DNA of 64,000 bases from NCBI GenBank assembly GCA_964487685.1, contig CAZASA010000002.1:1-64000 (forward strand), given 5' to 3'. The position numbers were made by a program, and so were the translations under genes. Numbering within the stretch: the first letter of the stretch is position 1; every line of letters starts with the position of its first letter. The stretch comes from JABDGZ01 sp964487685 (lineage in GTDB: Bacteria > Omnitrophota > Gorgyraeia > Zapsychrales > Fredricksoniimonadaceae). This document shows, in pieces, positions 33,199 through 41,864 of this stretch. The notes beneath the pieces are model-generated. The model worked only from the letters and a program-made list of their open reading frames with translations. It was not told where the DNA came from and searched no databases.

Positions 33199-33576
33199 AT
33201 GCCCACAGCGTTAGAAACAGCAGGAGAGCGGCGGATATTCGTCCGTTTCCAAGCCCGATACCCGGTAAAATTCAAAGATGCCAATGACGATTACGGTACC
33301 GAGGTTTTTTTACGTGACGCTTCTGCTGATGGTATCAGGATCTTGACCAGAGAACGTTATTTTTTAGACGATCAACTTGAATTGGAAGTCGAATTACCGG
33401 ATGGCGGAGAGCCGTTAGTCCTTAGCGGTCATGTGGTTTGGGTAAAATTAGTGAATTTATCGTTGTGGGATATCGGGATCCAATTCTCCGAGGTGCATTT
33501 CCTCAAAATGCAACGTCTTTATAAACTCACCGAAGCAAGTTTTGGATCTCATGGGCTTCATGCCAGCCACTCATAG
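33199..33576 (+). CDS. PilZ-domain protein, copy 2
   Basis: 125 residues. GERRIFVRFQARYPVKF carries an RxxxR arm (R-IFV-R) and DASADGIRIL the DxSxxG motif; VLSGHVVWVKLVN and WDIGIQFSEVHF match the later barrel strands. It differs from copy 1 enough to suggest an old duplication. The tandem pair may form a heteromer sensing cyclic di-GMP; no effector domain is attached. A GH94-like enzyme gene follows. Confidence 0.88.
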   Translation: MPTALETAGERRIFVRFQARYPVKFKDANDDYGTEVFLRDASADGIRILTRERYFLDDQLELEVELPDGGEPLVLSGHVVWVKLVNLSLWDIGIQFSEVHFLKMQRLYKLTEASFGSHGLHASHS

Positions 33577-33638
33577 TAATTCGCCAGACATTCTCAGCTG
33601 TTTGCCTAATATTAAAATATCCGTCAGCCAGATTGTTT

Positions 33639-36356
33639 ATGTCCCCAGAATCTTTTTACACCTATCTTCCTGATGGAGTGAGTTTTACATCAAAGCAAGC
33701 CGCTTTGATCAAAACAATATACGCTCCGTTATGCGGCACAGATACCCTAAGCCTTAAATCTTCTATCACTCCGTTGTTAAGCGGGGACATTAAACTTGAT
33801 AAGTTCCACTATTTGACCAAACCTGTCTCACGCGAAGACCTGCGTGGGCCTTTACGGGAATTTTATGTTTATATCAAGGATAAAGAGGTTTTAAGTCTAT
33901 TTAATGGACTTTCTTTGCCTTCCATTACGATAGGGCCATTATGGCATAAACTTCAGCGTACTGAAAAGAAAACAGGATTGGAAATAAGTGCCGTCAATTT
34001 TATTCCGGTGAGTGGTGAGAATACCGAGTTAATGATGGTCACGGTCAAGAATATTTCAAAAAAACAAATCAAATTCACTCCCACCGCTGCTATCCCGCTA
34101 TTCGGGCGTTCCTTGGCCAATAAGCATGATCACGAACACGTGACCGCTCTTTTAAACAGGCCTAAGCAAACGTCCCAAGGGGTCTTGTTAGAGGCCACCA
34201 TGGCCTTTAATGAAGAAGGCCATAAAACAAGTCATGATGTCTATTATGTGTATGGGAACCAAGAGAAGGCTGGCCCCGCCCAGGGCGGGGCAGGTGGTCC
34301 CGCTGGTTCATTTCCGACGGTGGATAGTTTTTATGGCGATGGTGGTTTGGCCGATCGGCCGCAGGCGGTCTATGACAATTTAAAACCTTCCGCGCTTAAG
34401 CCCCAGGAGCTTAACGGCAAGGAAGTGGTCGGTGCTTTGCGTTTTAAGGAGATCACCCTCAAGCCCGGTAAAGATCAATCGTATATCATAGCGGTGGGGA
34501 CCGAAGCTGATGAAGTCAAGTCTAAGGAGACCTTCAGTCGTTTTAATTCCGTTGAAAAATTCAATCAGGCCTTGGAGGCGAATAAAAAATACTGGCTGGG
34601 TAAGGTCTCGACCATTGTTTTTAGAACTAAGGATGGGAATTTTGACTCCTGGATGCGATGGGTCATCTTGCAGCCCGTTTTACGCCGTATTTTCGGCTGT
34701 TCGTTTTTGCCTGACCATGATTACGGCAAAGGCGGCCGCGGCTGGAGAGACATTTGGCAGGACCTTTTGTCGCTCATCCTCATTGAACCCCATCAGGTGC
34801 GCCAGGATTTGATCAATAATTGCGCGGGGATCCGCATCGACGGCAGTAATGCCACCATCATTGGGTCTAAGCCAGGGGAATTTGTGGCCGACCGCAACGC
34901 CATCACCCGCGTGTGGATGGACCATGGGGCATGGCCCTTGTTGACCTTGATGCTTTATATAGACCAGAGCGGGGACTTTGATATTTTATTGCATAAGCAG
35001 AGCTATTTCAGGGACCCGCAATTATCGCGTACTCATGACAAGGATATCGGATGGATCAATCAATACGGACATAAATTGCTCGATAAAAAAGGGCATGTGT
35101 ATGAAGGGACGATCCTCGAGCATATCTTGGTGGAACATTTGACGCAGTTCTTTAATGTCGGAGAACATAATATTATCCGGTTGGAAAACGCCGATTGGAA
35201 CGATGGCCTAGATATGGCATCCTCGAGAGGGGAGTCAACGGCATTCAGCTCATTGTACGGCGGTAATCTATTGGCCCTCGCCAAACTACTTGAGGACATG
35301 GCCGCCATCAAAGGCATTGACCGCCTGCGGGTGGCCCGTGAACTGTTGATCCTGCTCGATACGTTAAGCGAAAAGGTCAATTACGATGATTATCAGGACA
35401 AACATAATCATCTTTTCGGAAAATATTTTCACAGTGTCCAGCCCGCCGTAAGCGGGGAAACGGTTGAGGTCACGGTCAAGGATTTGGTCCATGACATCAG
35501 GGCCAAGGGCCATTGGATATTCGCGCATATCCGCCGCCAGGAAATGGTCCAACTTAAACAGAACAACACCACCTATGAGTGGTTCAATGGGTATTATGAC
35601 AATAATGCCCAGCGCGTCGAAGGCGTGATCGACCAAAGGGTGCGCATGACCCTGACAGGCCAGGTATTTTCCGTCATGAGCGGCATGGCCACCGATGAAG
35701 AGGTTAAGAAGGTCATTATCAGCGTCGATAAATTCCTGAAAGACAAACAATTGGGCGGGTATCGGCTGAATACGGATTTTGGCCTGTCCCATTACATGGA
35801 CCTGGGACGGGCTTTTGGTTTTGCGTACGGCACCAAGGAAAACGGCTCTTTTTTCAGCCATATGAACGTCATGTACGCGGCGGCCCTTTACCAACGCGGT
35901 TTTGCCAGGGCAGGCTTTCAGGTCCTGCGTTCGGTGTATGAAATGGCCAGCGATGGAAAGCGCAGTAAAATTTATCCCGGTATCCCGGAATATTTTGATT
36001 CCGAAGGCCGGGGCATGTATCATTACCTGACAGGCTCTGCCAGTTGGCTGGTTTTGACCCAATTGACACAGGTTTTCGGCGTGCGCGGTTCGCGTGGGGA
36101 ACTGGTGCTTTATCCCCAGCTTGTCAAAGAGGAATTTGACCTCAGGGGACAGGCTGGTGTGGTCTGCCAATTCGCGGGCAAACGTCTGAGCGTTGAATAT
36201 CATAATCCTCTAAAACTGGATGCCGGAAAGTATGCGATCAAGGAGGTCTTGATCAACGGAAAACCGGTCATTGTTAAGCCAATATCCAAGAACAAAGTCA
36301 TCATCCCCAGGTCATCCCTCACCACAGACTCCCTGATCAAAGTCACCCTTGGGTAA
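33639..36356 (+). CDS. GH94-like glycoside phosphorylase
   Basis: 905 residues from ATG 33639 (TTG 33633 is possible). The fold is that of cellobiose-phosphorylase-type enzymes: an N-terminal beta-sandwich to about residue 330, then an (alpha/alpha)6 barrel with ITRVWMDHGAWPLLTLMLYIDQSGD and ENADWNDGLDMA, where the Asp of the DWND block (about residues 519-522) is the candidate general acid, and GMYHYLTGSASW. Such enzymes split a beta-glucoside with phosphate to give a sugar 1-phosphate, saving ATP. Specificity is not decided. No signal peptide, so cytoplasmic. A sugar transporter gene is close downstream, beyond a transposase insertion. Confidence 0.8.
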   Translation: MSPESFYTYLPDGVSFTSKQAALIKTIYAPLCGTDTLSLKSSITPLLSGDIKLDKFHYLTKPVSREDLRGPLREFYVYIKDKEVLSLFNGLSLPSITIGPLWHKLQRTEKKTGLEISAVNFIPVSGENTELMMVTVKNISKKQIKFTPTAAIPLFGRSLANKHDHEHVTALLNRPKQTSQGVLLEATMAFNEEGHKTSHDVYYVYGNQEKAGPAQGGAGGPAGSFPTVDSFYGDGGLADRPQAVYDNLKPSALKPQELNGKEVVGALRFKEITLKPGKDQSYIIAVGTEADEVKSKETFSRFNSVEKFNQALEANKKYWLGKVSTIVFRTKDGNFDSWMRWVILQPVLRRIFGCSFLPDHDYGKGGRGWRDIWQDLLSLILIEPHQVRQDLINNCAGIRIDGSNATIIGSKPGEFVADRNAITRVWMDHGAWPLLTLMLYIDQSGDFDILLHKQSYFRDPQLSRTHDKDIGWINQYGHKLLDKKGHVYEGTILEHILVEHLTQFFNVGEHNIIRLENADWNDGLDMASSRGESTAFSSLYGGNLLALAKLLEDMAAIKGIDRLRVARELLILLDTLSEKVNYDDYQDKHNHLFGKYFHSVQPAVSGETVEVTVKDLVHDIRAKGHWIFAHIRRQEMVQLKQNNTTYEWFNGYYDNNAQRVEGVIDQRVRMTLTGQVFSVMSGMATDEEVKKVIISVDKFLKDKQLGGYRLNTDFGLSHYMDLGRAFGFAYGTKENGSFFSHMNVMYAAALYQRGFARAGFQVLRSVYEMASDGKRSKIYPGIPEYFDSEGRGMYHYLTGSASWLVLTQLTQVFGVRGSRGELVLYPQLVKEEFDLRGQAGVVCQFAGKRLSVEYHNPLKLDAGKYAIKEVLINGKPVIVKPISKNKVIIPRSSLTTDSLIKVTLG

Positions 36357-36360
36357 GGAT

Positions 36361-36381
36361 AAATGGTGACGTCTACCAATT
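36361..36381 (+). repeat. Left inverted repeat of the RAYT element
   Basis: 21 bases beginning AAATGGTGACGTCTACC, a perfect inverted match to 37142-37162. It lies 4 bases after the phosphorylase stop. The same arm sequence occurs in the stand-alone hairpin at 45237. Confidence 0.9.
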
Positions 36382-36390
36382 AAAATTTAT

Positions 36391-36418
36391 TTGACAATTT
36401 TCGTTTTGTCAATAAAAT
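36391..36418 (+). promoter_or_regulatory. Promoter candidate for the RAYT gene
   Basis: TTGACA (36391-36396), 16-base spacer, TAAAAT (36413-36418). TTGACAA and TTGTCAA form a short inverted repeat here, a possible self-regulation site. Confidence 0.45.
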
Positions 36419-36423
36419 CAAAC

Positions 36424-36446
36424 ATAGCGTTATCCCCTAACGCTAT
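36424..36446. repeat. Subterminal hairpin upstream of the RAYT gene
   Basis: ATAGCGTTA and TAACGCTAT form a perfect 9-bp stem with a TCCCC loop. Hairpins near the ends are the substrates of single-strand IS200/IS605-type transposases. Confidence 0.55.
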
Positions 36447-36487
36447 AAGTCGATACACAATTCCCCCTTAAACTATAGGTCAGTTTT

Positions 36488-37150
36488 ATGCCTCGTTCTG
36501 CAAGGCTTGTTGTGCCAGGGCTTCCTTTCCATTTGACACACAGAGGAAACAATAAACAAAAAGTATTTTATTCCGATGAAGATAGGCGCAAATACCTATT
36601 TTGGTTTGAAGAGGCCTGTCAGGAATGGAAAATGAGGGTACTGTCTTTTTGCCTAATGGATAATCATGTGCATTTCGTTGCTATTGCTGATGAGCTTGAT
36701 TCATTTGCAAAAGTGATTAACGTTGTTCACAGGCGTTACGCAATGTATCTAAATCAAAAGAATGGAGCCAGCGGTCATATATGGGAAGGGCGGTATTATT
36801 CTTGCATATTAGATGAGAACCATTTGATAGCGGCTTTACGCTACGTCGAACGTAATCCAGTGCGAGCGCATCTAGTTCACAAGCCTTGGGATTGGATATG
36901 GTCAAGCGCAAGAGAGCATATAGGGAAAGAAAAGGGTTATATTTCTTTAGAGGATGCAGGGACATTTGTTTCTATAGCGTCATGGAAAGAATATATTGAT
37001 CAGTCTGAACAAGAAGAAGATTTAAATGAGATTAGAAAACAAACGATGTCATTAAAAGCATGGGCTGATTTAGATTTCAAGAAATCTATTGAGAATAAAT
37101 ATGGAGTTCAATTAATATCTAAACCAAGGGGGAGGCCTTGTAATTGGTAG
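36488..37150 (+). CDS. REP-associated tyrosine transposase (RAYT, Y1_Tnp/HUH family)
   Basis: 220 residues. The Y1 transposase domain starts RLVVPGLPFHLTHRGNNKQKVFYSDED; the HUH metal motif is His60-Val-His62 (MDNHVHFVA), GHIWEGRYYS is the typical block, and the catalytic Tyr is Tyr119 in ALRYVERNPVRA. RAYTs are domesticated relatives of IS200/IS605 transposases that act on REP palindromes. The gene lies between perfect 21-bp inverted repeats and its stop codon TAG (37148-37150) is inside the right repeat. It is AT-rich and separates the phosphorylase from the sugar symporter gene. Confidence 0.92.
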   Translation: MPRSARLVVPGLPFHLTHRGNNKQKVFYSDEDRRKYLFWFEEACQEWKMRVLSFCLMDNHVHFVAIADELDSFAKVINVVHRRYAMYLNQKNGASGHIWEGRYYSCILDENHLIAALRYVERNPVRAHLVHKPWDWIWSSAREHIGKEKGYISLEDAGTFVSIASWKEYIDQSEQEEDLNEIRKQTMSLKAWADLDFKKSIENKYGVQLISKPRGRPCNW

Positions 37151-37162
37151 ACGTCACCATTT
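37142..37162 (-). repeat. Right inverted repeat of the RAYT element
   Basis: 21-base perfect inverse of 36361-36381; it contains the stop codon of the transposase gene. Confidence 0.9.
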
Positions 37163-37179
37163 TACAACGATAAATAATA

Positions 37180-37208
37180 TTGTATAAATGATCTTTGCTT
37201 GTTATAAT
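37180..37208 (+). promoter_or_regulatory. Promoter candidate for the GPH transporter gene
   Basis: TTGTAT (37180-37185), 17-base spacer, TATAAT (37203-37208), about 50 bases before the start codon. It lies just outside the RAYT element. Confidence 0.55.
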
Positions 37209-37258
37209 CCAAAATTTATGTTCATACTTATTTAATAGAATTAGAACGGAGATAGATC

Positions 37259-38692
37259 ATGGAAGAAGTCATGGAGCATTCCCGCCACCATATAACAGCC
37301 CCCGAAGACCGCATTCCTATTTTTCAAAAAGCTGTCTACAGCATGGGCGCCCTTGTTAACCAGATGCAAGCGGCTGCCATTTCCGCGATGGTTTTGGTCT
37401 TGAACTTAGGTTTAGGCATGAACCCTGTCTTAGTCGGTCTGGTGGGGACCATTCCCCGTCTTCTTGATGCCTTTACCGATCCTTTGGTGGGGTATATTTC
37501 AGATAATTCTCGCGCCCGATACGGCCGCCGCAGGCCATTCATGTTCTTCGGGGCCCTTATCTCAGGAGTATTATTCGCTTTGCTCTTCCAGCTCCATAAA
37601 GAAAACAGCGAAATGTTTAATTTTACGTATTTTTTGGTGATCCAATGCTTGTTTGTCGTTGCCTTTGCCTTTTTTGCCATTCCCTGGATCGCCTTGGGTT
37701 TTGAAATGACCCCTGATTATCACGAGCGCACACGCCTGCAAGGGACAGGGAATACTATCGCCCAGATCGCCTGGCTCATTTCTCCGTGGTTATTTACATT
37801 TATGTATACAACGAAAGATGTTGTCCAGGGAGCACGTCTGTTGGCCATCATTTTCGGCGTCTTTATCGCGGTCGGCGGTATACTTCCGGCCATTTTTAAT
37901 AAGGAATTTTTTGTTAATCCTCCCAAGCCTCCGAAAAAGACCGTTAGGGAAGTATTGACACATTTTACCAGCGGCTGTGTGGTCACCTTCAAGAACCGTC
38001 CGTTCGTTAAACTTTGCCTCATGACCTTCCTGGTTTTCAACGGCTTCATGTTGGCATCAGCGTTTACCTCCTATGTTATTTTTTTCTATGATTTTGGCGG
38101 CGATTATGCCAAGGGCGGTATTCTGCTAGGCTGGTTTGGCACAGTGACAGCCCTTTCCAATTTTCTCTTCGTTATTCCTTTGATCACCTGGATCGCCACC
38201 AAGATCGGGAAACGTAACACCTTTTTGATCACCATTCCGCTTTCGATCGTCGGTTACGCGCTTAAATGGATCGGGTATAATCCCCAACATCCTTATCTAT
38301 TGCTGATCGCGGCCCCTTTCATCGCCTTTGGTTTGGGATCGGTCTTTACTATTGTGAGCTCCATGCTGGCTGATGTTTGTGACCTTGATGAACTTCAGAC
38401 CGGTAACCGCAGGGAAGGGATCTTTGGGGCCATTTACTGGTGGATGATCAAGTTAGGCCAGGCAGCGGCATCACTGATCTCCGGTGTATTACTGAATGCG
38501 ACCGGGTTTAATATCATCCTGGGCGCCCATCAAACAGCTCACGCCTTATTATTCATGAGGTTCTGTGACATAGGCATTCCTATAGTAGCTTCATTGCTGG
38601 CCATTGGGATCATTTTGACCTTTGAGGTCACGGAAGACAAGGCTTATGATATCCGTAAACAGTTGGAAGAAAGACGAGGGAAGGTGATATAG
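37259..38692 (+). CDS. GPH-family (MFS_2) sugar:cation symporter
   Basis: 477 residues, about 12 hydrophobic segments. The signature of the glycoside-pentoside-hexuronide family appears as RLLDAFTDPLVGYISDNSRARYGRRRPFMFFGA; later PPKPPKKTVREVLTHF marks the central loop and LADVCDLDELQTGNRREGIFGAIYWWMIKLGQ the second half. MelB-type proteins import disaccharides or glucosides with Na+ or H+. ATG 37259 has ACGGAG upstream. Near the GH94-like enzyme it could import the disaccharide that enzyme splits; substrate inferred only. Confidence 0.88.
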   Translation: MEEVMEHSRHHITAPEDRIPIFQKAVYSMGALVNQMQAAAISAMVLVLNLGLGMNPVLVGLVGTIPRLLDAFTDPLVGYISDNSRARYGRRRPFMFFGALISGVLFALLFQLHKENSEMFNFTYFLVIQCLFVVAFAFFAIPWIALGFEMTPDYHERTRLQGTGNTIAQIAWLISPWLFTFMYTTKDVVQGARLLAIIFGVFIAVGGILPAIFNKEFFVNPPKPPKKTVREVLTHFTSGCVVTFKNRPFVKLCLMTFLVFNGFMLASAFTSYVIFFYDFGGDYAKGGILLGWFGTVTALSNFLFVIPLITWIATKIGKRNTFLITIPLSIVGYALKWIGYNPQHPYLLLIAAPFIAFGLGSVFTIVSSMLADVCDLDELQTGNRREGIFGAIYWWMIKLGQAAASLISGVLLNATGFNIILGAHQTAHALLFMRFCDIGIPIVASLLAIGIILTFEVTEDKAYDIRKQLEERRGKVI

Positions 38693-38711
38693 GGCTCGTC
38701 GTATTTTTTGA

Positions 38712-38740
38712 TTGACCAACCTTGCCGTCTGTGTTAAATT
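38712..38740 (+). promoter_or_regulatory. Promoter candidate for the sugar ABC importer
   Basis: TTGACC (38712-38717), 17-base spacer, TAAATT (38735-38740), with TGT directly before the -10 box. About 60 bases of leader precede the binding-protein gene. No operator palindrome was recognised. Confidence 0.4.
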
Positions 38741-38801
38741 TTGGGTTCATGTATTTATAGTATTTCTTAAGTATTAAATAGACTCTTATAGCGGAGAGTA
38801 G

Positions 38802-40106
38802 ATGCGCAAATCAAAATGGCCCAATACCCTGATGACCATAAGCCTTGGGGCCTTGCTTGTCCTGGCCGGATGTTCCCCATCAACCCCCAAGCCCAGCAAT
38901 AAGATCTTCATGTGGCACTGGATGACGGACCGAAATGATACCCTCCAAAATTTAGCCCAGGAATACCAAAAAGAAACAGGCATTGAAGTCTCCATCCAGT
39001 TATTTGCGCCATCCGATTCATATTCCCAGAAAGTCATTGCCTCAGCCCAGGCCAATGTCCTTCCGGATATTTTTGGCATTCTCGATAAGAAATCCATCGT
39101 GGGAGAATTTATCAAGGCAGGATTGGTCACGAACCTGACCGATGAGATGTATGCTGACGGGGGAAGCTGGAAGAACAGTTTATTTGACAAAGCCCTGGCA
39201 GACAAGCGCTTTGATGAGGGGAATATTTACGGGGTCAAGCCCGGCATCTATGGTGTCCCCATCGACGTGAGCGATGAGCAAATGCTCTATAATAAAAAGC
39301 TTTTAAGCAAAGCCGGTATCAAGTCTCCTCCCAAGACCTTTAATGAATTCATCAGGGATGCCCAGGCCCTCAAGCGGGTAGGGATTACTCCTTTTGTCTC
39401 GGGTTGGGGCGAGTTGTGGCTCCTGGATTGTTTTGCTTCTAATTATGCCTTTAACATCATGGGCGAAGACAAGGTCTTTGCGACCTTCCGCGGCCAGGTC
39501 AAGTATACAGACCCTGATTGGATCAAGGTCTTTGATGTTTTTGCCCAACTGCGGGACAAGGGTGTTTTGATCGACGGGATCGTCACCAAGGGCAATAAAT
39601 ACGCCGAGCAGGATTTTGCCTTGGAGCGCGCCGCGTTTAGTTTTAACGGCTCATGGTGCGTCAATGTTTATCGTTTGATGAATCCCAATCTCGATTATGG
39701 GGTCATGCCGCCGCCGCCCATAAGCCAGGCCTATCCTTTGAAAATTTGGGGAAGCGCCGGCTCTTCTTTTGTCGTCAATGACGGTTCCCCTAATAAAGAC
39801 AAGGCCATCGCTTTTTTGAAATGGCTTACCGCCCGGGACCAGCAGGTACAGTTAGCCACCCAAACCAATAATCTGCCTTCCAATAAAGAAGCGCTCGTCA
39901 GTGTCTCTCCGATTTTGGAAGATTTTGCCAAAGGGATGGAACAATCCACGCATCCTAACATATGGCCGATCAATGAAGACCCCTCGGTCAGTGAGGCGTT
40001 TGATAAGGGGATCCAGGACATTATCATCGGGGAAAAAACACCCGATCAGGTGGCCCGGGAAGTCCAGAAGGTTAAAGACCGGCAAAGTTCAAAAGGGAAC
40101 CAATAA
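38802..40106 (+). CDS. ABC transporter extracellular sugar-binding lipoprotein
   Basis: 434 residues. Lipoprotein signal ending in the lipobox LAGC (Cys at about residue 24), so anchored to the membrane face. The mature part is a family 1 solute-binding protein: IFMWHWMTDRNDTLQNLAQEYQKETGIEVSIQLF, NVLPDIFGILDK, and the hinge FSFNGSWCVNVYRLMNPNLDYGVMPPPP. It delivers a sugar or oligosaccharide to the two permeases downstream. GGAGAG precedes the ATG. Confidence 0.92.
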   Translation: MRKSKWPNTLMTISLGALLVLAGCSPSTPKPSNKIFMWHWMTDRNDTLQNLAQEYQKETGIEVSIQLFAPSDSYSQKVIASAQANVLPDIFGILDKKSIVGEFIKAGLVTNLTDEMYADGGSWKNSLFDKALADKRFDEGNIYGVKPGIYGVPIDVSDEQMLYNKKLLSKAGIKSPPKTFNEFIRDAQALKRVGITPFVSGWGELWLLDCFASNYAFNIMGEDKVFATFRGQVKYTDPDWIKVFDVFAQLRDKGVLIDGIVTKGNKYAEQDFALERAAFSFNGSWCVNVYRLMNPNLDYGVMPPPPISQAYPLKIWGSAGSSFVVNDGSPNKDKAIAFLKWLTARDQQVQLATQTNNLPSNKEALVSVSPILEDFAKGMEQSTHPNIWPINEDPSVSEAFDKGIQDIIIGEKTPDQVAREVQKVKDRQSSKGNQ

Positions 40107-40107
40107 G

Positions 40108-41022
40108 ATGGACCAAAAAGTCCGCAACGCCGCCATATTCAAAGATAATTTGCAAAACTTCTTTTTTGTCCTTCCAGCCTTTGCTATTTTCTGCATTTTT
40201 TACGTTTATCCTTTTTACAAAATGATCAATCTGTCCTTTTATGATTGGCGGGGGATCGGCGCCATGCATTTTATCGGGCTGTCGAATTACAAGGAATTGA
40301 TGACCGATAATCTCTGGTGGGATTCCATTTGGCACGCCGGCTACATCACGCTCATCGCCCTGACATTCCAGAACGCATTGGCCTTTGCCCTGGCGCTGGC
40401 CTGTGACAGGGAGATCCGCATGAAACGGTTTTACCGCGTGGTTTTCTTTATCCCGCCGGTGCTTTCCGAAGTCGTGGTCGGTCTTATCTTCAACTGGATA
40501 TTGAACCCTGAAATGCAAAACGGCCAGTATATCGGGCTCTTGAATCATTTTTTATATACCACCGGCTTTCCCCAATTGGTCCACGACTGGCTGGGCGACC
40601 CCAGGACCGCGCTGACGACGATTGCCATTGTGCATAGCTGGAAAGGTTTCGGCTGGGGCTTTATCATGCTGTTGGCCGGATTACAGACCATTGACAAACA
40701 GCTTTATGAAGCGGCCAGGGTCGACGGGGCCAGTTCCTGGAAAACGTTCATGAACGTCACCATCCCCATGATGCTGCCGGTCATTTTGGTGGTGATGATC
40801 CTGACGATCTTAGGCTCCATGCAGGTTTTTGTATTGATCATTGCCATGGTCAATGAAGGGCTCGTCAATCACACCGATGTGCCGGTGACGCGGATTTTCT
40901 CGGCCATGCAGAACACCAACCGGTTTGGTTATGCCTGTGCCGAGGCGGTCATTTTCGGGATGATCCTGGTAGGAGTCTCTTTTATCATGAAAAGATTATC
41001 AGACAAGGTAAAGCAAGCATGA
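40108..41022 (+). CDS. Sugar ABC transporter permease, MalF type
   Basis: 304 residues from ATG 40108, one base after the binding-protein gene; an in-frame upstream extension overlapping that gene is rejected. Six hydrophobic helices; the EAA loop that docks the ATPase reads YEAARVDGASSWKTFMNVTIPMMLP. It forms the membrane channel with the next gene product. GGGAAC-type ribosome-binding sequence about 10 bases upstream. Confidence 0.92.
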   Translation: MDQKVRNAAIFKDNLQNFFFVLPAFAIFCIFYVYPFYKMINLSFYDWRGIGAMHFIGLSNYKELMTDNLWWDSIWHAGYITLIALTFQNALAFALALACDREIRMKRFYRVVFFIPPVLSEVVVGLIFNWILNPEMQNGQYIGLLNHFLYTTGFPQLVHDWLGDPRTALTTIAIVHSWKGFGWGFIMLLAGLQTIDKQLYEAARVDGASSWKTFMNVTIPMMLPVILVVMILTILGSMQVFVLIIAMVNEGLVNHTDVPVTRIFSAMQNTNRFGYACAEAVIFGMILVGVSFIMKRLSDKVKQA

Positions 41023-41864
41023 AGTTCAACAGATATATTTTTTGGGGAACGGCCAAATCAACCTTCATCCATATTTTTTTGATGAGCGTTGCGTTGACCT
41101 GCCTGTTTCCCATCTTCTGGATGGTGCGTTGCGCGTTGATGACCAATGAAACAGTTTTTGTCGACAAGTCATTGATCCCGCATCATTTGAACCCCGGCAA
41201 TTTCGCCGCTGCCTGGACCATGGGGAATTTTGCCGTCTATTTTTTAAACAGCGTCATTTACACGGTTTCTGTCGTGACCGGCATTGTCCTGATCTCGTCC
41301 CTCGCTGCGTTTGCTTTTTCGCGGCTGAAATTTCCCGGTAAAGACATTATTTTTTATATGTTTGTGGCGGCCATGATGATCCCTTTGCCGGGTTCATTTG
41401 TGGCCCTGTTCGTACTGATGACTAAACTGCATCTGGTCAATACCCGTATCGGTTATATCCTGTGCATGATCAATGTGGGGCTTTCCATGAGCATTTTATT
41501 GTTCAAGACTTTTTTTGACAAGATGCCCCATGAGCTGGAAGATGCCGCCCGCATCGACGGATGCGGCAAGATAGGTATCTGGTGGAACATGGCCATGCCC
41601 TTTGCGCGTCCGGCCATTGCCGTCATTGTGATCTTTAATTCTCTGAATGTTTGGAATGAGTATATCCTCTCCAATCTGCTTTTGGTCGACACCAAGTTGA
41701 TGCCCTTACAAAGGGGCCTCGTGGTCTTTCAGGGGGCCAACAGCACGGATTATCCGGTCCTGATGGCGGGGCTGACAATGGCCGCGATACCCATTATTGT
41801 GATATACTTACTTATGCAAAAACATATCGTCAAAGGCCTGTCGTCCGGAGAGGTGATAGGCTAA
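41019..41864 (+). CDS. Sugar ABC transporter permease, MalG type
   Basis: 281 residues, overlapping the previous permease by four bases (ATGA). Six helices with the EAA loop LEDAARIDGCGKIGIWWNMAMPFARP and the C-terminal family ending VKGLSSGEVIG. No ATPase gene follows, as in many CUT1 importers that share a common MsmK/UgpC-type ATPase encoded elsewhere. The last base of its stop is the first base of the next start, linking transport with the glycosidase gene. Confidence 0.92.
   Translation: MKFNRYIFWGTAKSTFIHIFLMSVALTCLFPIFWMVRCALMTNETVFVDKSLIPHHLNPGNFAAAWTMGNFAVYFLNSVIYTVSVVTGIVLISSLAAFAFSRLKFPGKDIIFYMFVAAMMIPLPGSFVALFVLMTKLHLVNTRIGYILCMINVGLSMSILLFKTFFDKMPHELEDAARIDGCGKIGIWWNMAMPFARPAIAVIVIFNSLNVWNEYILSNLLLVDTKLMPLQRGLVVFQGANSTDYPVLMAGLTMAAIPIIVIYLLMQKHIVKGLSSGEVIG

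Noticed and set aside
39901..40107. N-terminal extension of the MalF-type permease overlapping the binding-protein gene
   Set aside because: The extra 69 residues are the shifted frame of the binding protein; the ATG at 40108 gives a normal permease start.
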